Below are positions 63,166 to 64,000 of a DNA stretch of 64,000 bases, piece after piece (positions within the stretch are counted from its first letter, which is position 1; every line of letters begins with the position of its first letter). A program made the translations under genes and the position numbers. The DNA is from Clostridium cellulovorans 743B (lineage in GTDB: Bacteria; Bacillota; Clostridia; Clostridiales; Clostridiaceae), in NCBI RefSeq assembly GCF_000145275.1, contig NC_014393.1, positions 5,146,001-5,210,000 of the forward strand, written 5' to 3'. The notes beneath the pieces are model-generated. The model was not told the DNA's origin, searched no databases, and saw only the letters and a list, made by a program, of their open reading frames with translations.

Positions 63166-63216
63166 TATGATAGCTATTCTATTTATAAAGAATTTATAAA
63201 TAGAATAGCTATCATA
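63166..63216. repeat. 24-bp perfect inverted repeat
   Basis: The arm from 63166 (TATGATAGCTATTCTATTTA and four more bases) is followed by GAA and its exact complement to 63216. No T run follows on either strand, so it is not an ordinary terminator. Confidence 0.8.
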
Positions 63217-63324
63217 CAGAAAATATTTTTAAATAATAAAATCTCAGCTCTACTCTAAATATATTTATATAAAAATCACAACTACTAATTATATAAACTC
63301 TATTGTTGAAGATACAGGAAAAGA

Positions 63325-63360
63325 CTATGGACATATTGAAAAATGACAATATGTCCATAG
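63325..63360 (-). terminator. Terminator of the LUD-domain gene
   Basis: CTATGGACATATTG (63325-63338) pairs perfectly with CAATATGTCCATAG (63347-63360). The minus-strand tail is TCTTTTCC. It lies about 55 bases past the stop. Confidence 0.75.
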
Positions 63361-63413
63361 CCTCATATTTATTGAAACATATATAATAAGTTTCTAATAA
63401 TTACTTCTTTATA

Positions 63414-64000
63414 CTAATATCCTAGCTTTTTATCTAGGAAAATAACATGAAGTCTTTGATTATCTCCTTGTCTCCCTATTACTGTATAATCATTACATAT
63501 CCTATCCTTTGAACTACAACTCATGCATTTTTCAGTCTTTACACATGGTGTCATTCGGTCCAATCTTTTTGAGTTTAATGGAGCTGCTACTTCTCGGACT
63601 CTTTTTATCGCTTCATCCATATCTGCAACTATCTTATTTGTGCCTGTTATCACTATCACTTTTTTAGGTCCAAATATCATAGCTGCGACTCTATTTCCAT
63701 TTCCATCTACATTGTAAAGTTGACCTTCTTCTGTGATAGCATTGGTACTTGTAAAGTAAGCATCTGCGAAAAAAGCTTCTCTATAAATTTTCCCTACTTC
63801 TTCTCTTGATAATCCATCCTTATATCTATCTAAAAACTTATATCGACCTTGACGTAAGTAATCTATTATCCCTGTTTCAAACAAAGTCATAGAACCACCT
63901 ACAGATACAGTTGCTCCATCAGCTACTATTTCTTCTATCTTATCTATAAGTTCTTTTTCATCTTTAACTAAATATCCGTTCATGTTATTTTTTTTAAGAT
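63414..64000 (-). CDS. LUD-domain (lactate utilisation, LutC-like) protein, start beyond window
   Basis: At least 194 codons of a LUD/DUF162 protein. The visible part begins LKKNNMNGYLVKDEKELIDK at the window edge; related proteins start further upstream with an EKNNM segment, so the initiation codon is probably outside. Motifs: GATVSVGGSMTLFETGIIDYL, FTSTNAITEEGQLYNVDGNGNRVAAMIFGPKKVIVITGTNKI. The C-terminal CVKTEKCMSCSSKDRICND cluster may bind metal. Function in clostridia is unassigned. Confidence 0.8.
   Translation of the reverse strand, partial: LKKNNMNGYLVKDEKELIDKIEEIVADGATVSVGGSMTLFETGIIDYLRQGRYKFLDRYKDGLSREEVGKIYREAFFADAYFTSTNAITEEGQLYNVDGNGNRVAAMIFGPKKVIVITGTNKIVADMDEAIKRVREVAAPLNSKRLDRMTPCVKTEKCMSCSSKDRICNDYTVIGRQGDNQRLHVIFLDKKLGY

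Larger units (their letters stand above)
63040..63413. other. Intergenic region with a long perfect hairpin
   Basis: About 370 bases, containing the 63166-63216 hairpin and the 63325-63360 terminator. No gene is visible. Confidence 0.5.

Noticed and set aside
1..64000. CRISPR array, tRNA or rRNA genes
   Set aside because: No regularly spaced repeats and no cloverleaf or rRNA-like sequence were recognised by eye.

Overview
The window is a low-G+C, gene-dense chromosomal segment of a clostridium-like Firmicute. The AT-rich code, strong GGAGG-type ribosome binding sites, TTG starts, intrinsic terminators, a T-box leader, a Bce-type antimicrobial-peptide module and many family types common in Clostridium point there; species cannot be named from this. 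No rRNA, tRNA or CRISPR array was seen.

Left part (1-10.5 kb): a leftward nickel operon (larMN-larQ-larO-larC: ECF-type nickel importer plus the LarC nickel insertase) behind a foldable leader RNA; an aldo/keto reductase with ferredoxin-type clusters; a nucleotidyltransferase; a GH13 glucosidase; and two tandem degenerate HD-GYP-like proteins. 11-18 kb holds small unknown-function families (DUF3237, CD3324, two DUF2382 stress proteins), a TetR regulator, a secreted EndA/NucM nuclease with a decayed partial copy of its 5' region nearby, a pentapeptide-repeat protein and threonine aldolase. 18.4-20.8 kb is a collapsing sucrose locus: intact fructokinase, a C-terminal scrA fragment and a broken scrB.

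20.8-34 kb: a CgeB-like glycosyltransferase, then a divergent pair made of a TubZ-like tubulin GTPase and a MerR-headed coiled-coil protein resembling TubY, without a visible TubR; an SGNH-type surface-glycan protein; a glycerate permease/kinase pair with an XRE regulator; a HAD hydrolase; and a leftward sugar-modification set (glycosyltransferase, WecE-type aminotransferase, GNAT). 34.4-37.8 kb is a rightward three-gene operon: a 22-residue-repeat protein, a MoxR-type AAA+ ATPase and a VWA protein with an HEXXH-like site.

38-50 kb: CorA, a LytTR-LiaF pair with a clear LytTR direct-repeat operator, an SDR, a DEDD exonuclease, proA, and a uridine phosphorylase-phosphopentomutase-YczE operon facing a GntR repressor whose operators abut both promoters; then an AraC/GyrI regulator and a phosphotransferase. 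52-57 kb is a complete BceRS-BceAB-like module.

57-64 kb: ASCH-like protein, GNAT, AraC regulator and an exported metallo-beta-lactamase-fold protein joined by a terminator hairpin that contains the araC ribosome binding site. At 60464-61945 an 18-bp direct repeat matching the 3' end of rlmH brackets a 1.46-kb cassette with an isoleucine-type T-box, a 27-codon leader ORF and a methyltransferase: it looks like an SCC-style insertion at the rlmH attachment site. rlmH, a permuted NlpC/P60-like protein and a truncated-by-window LUD protein finish the segment.
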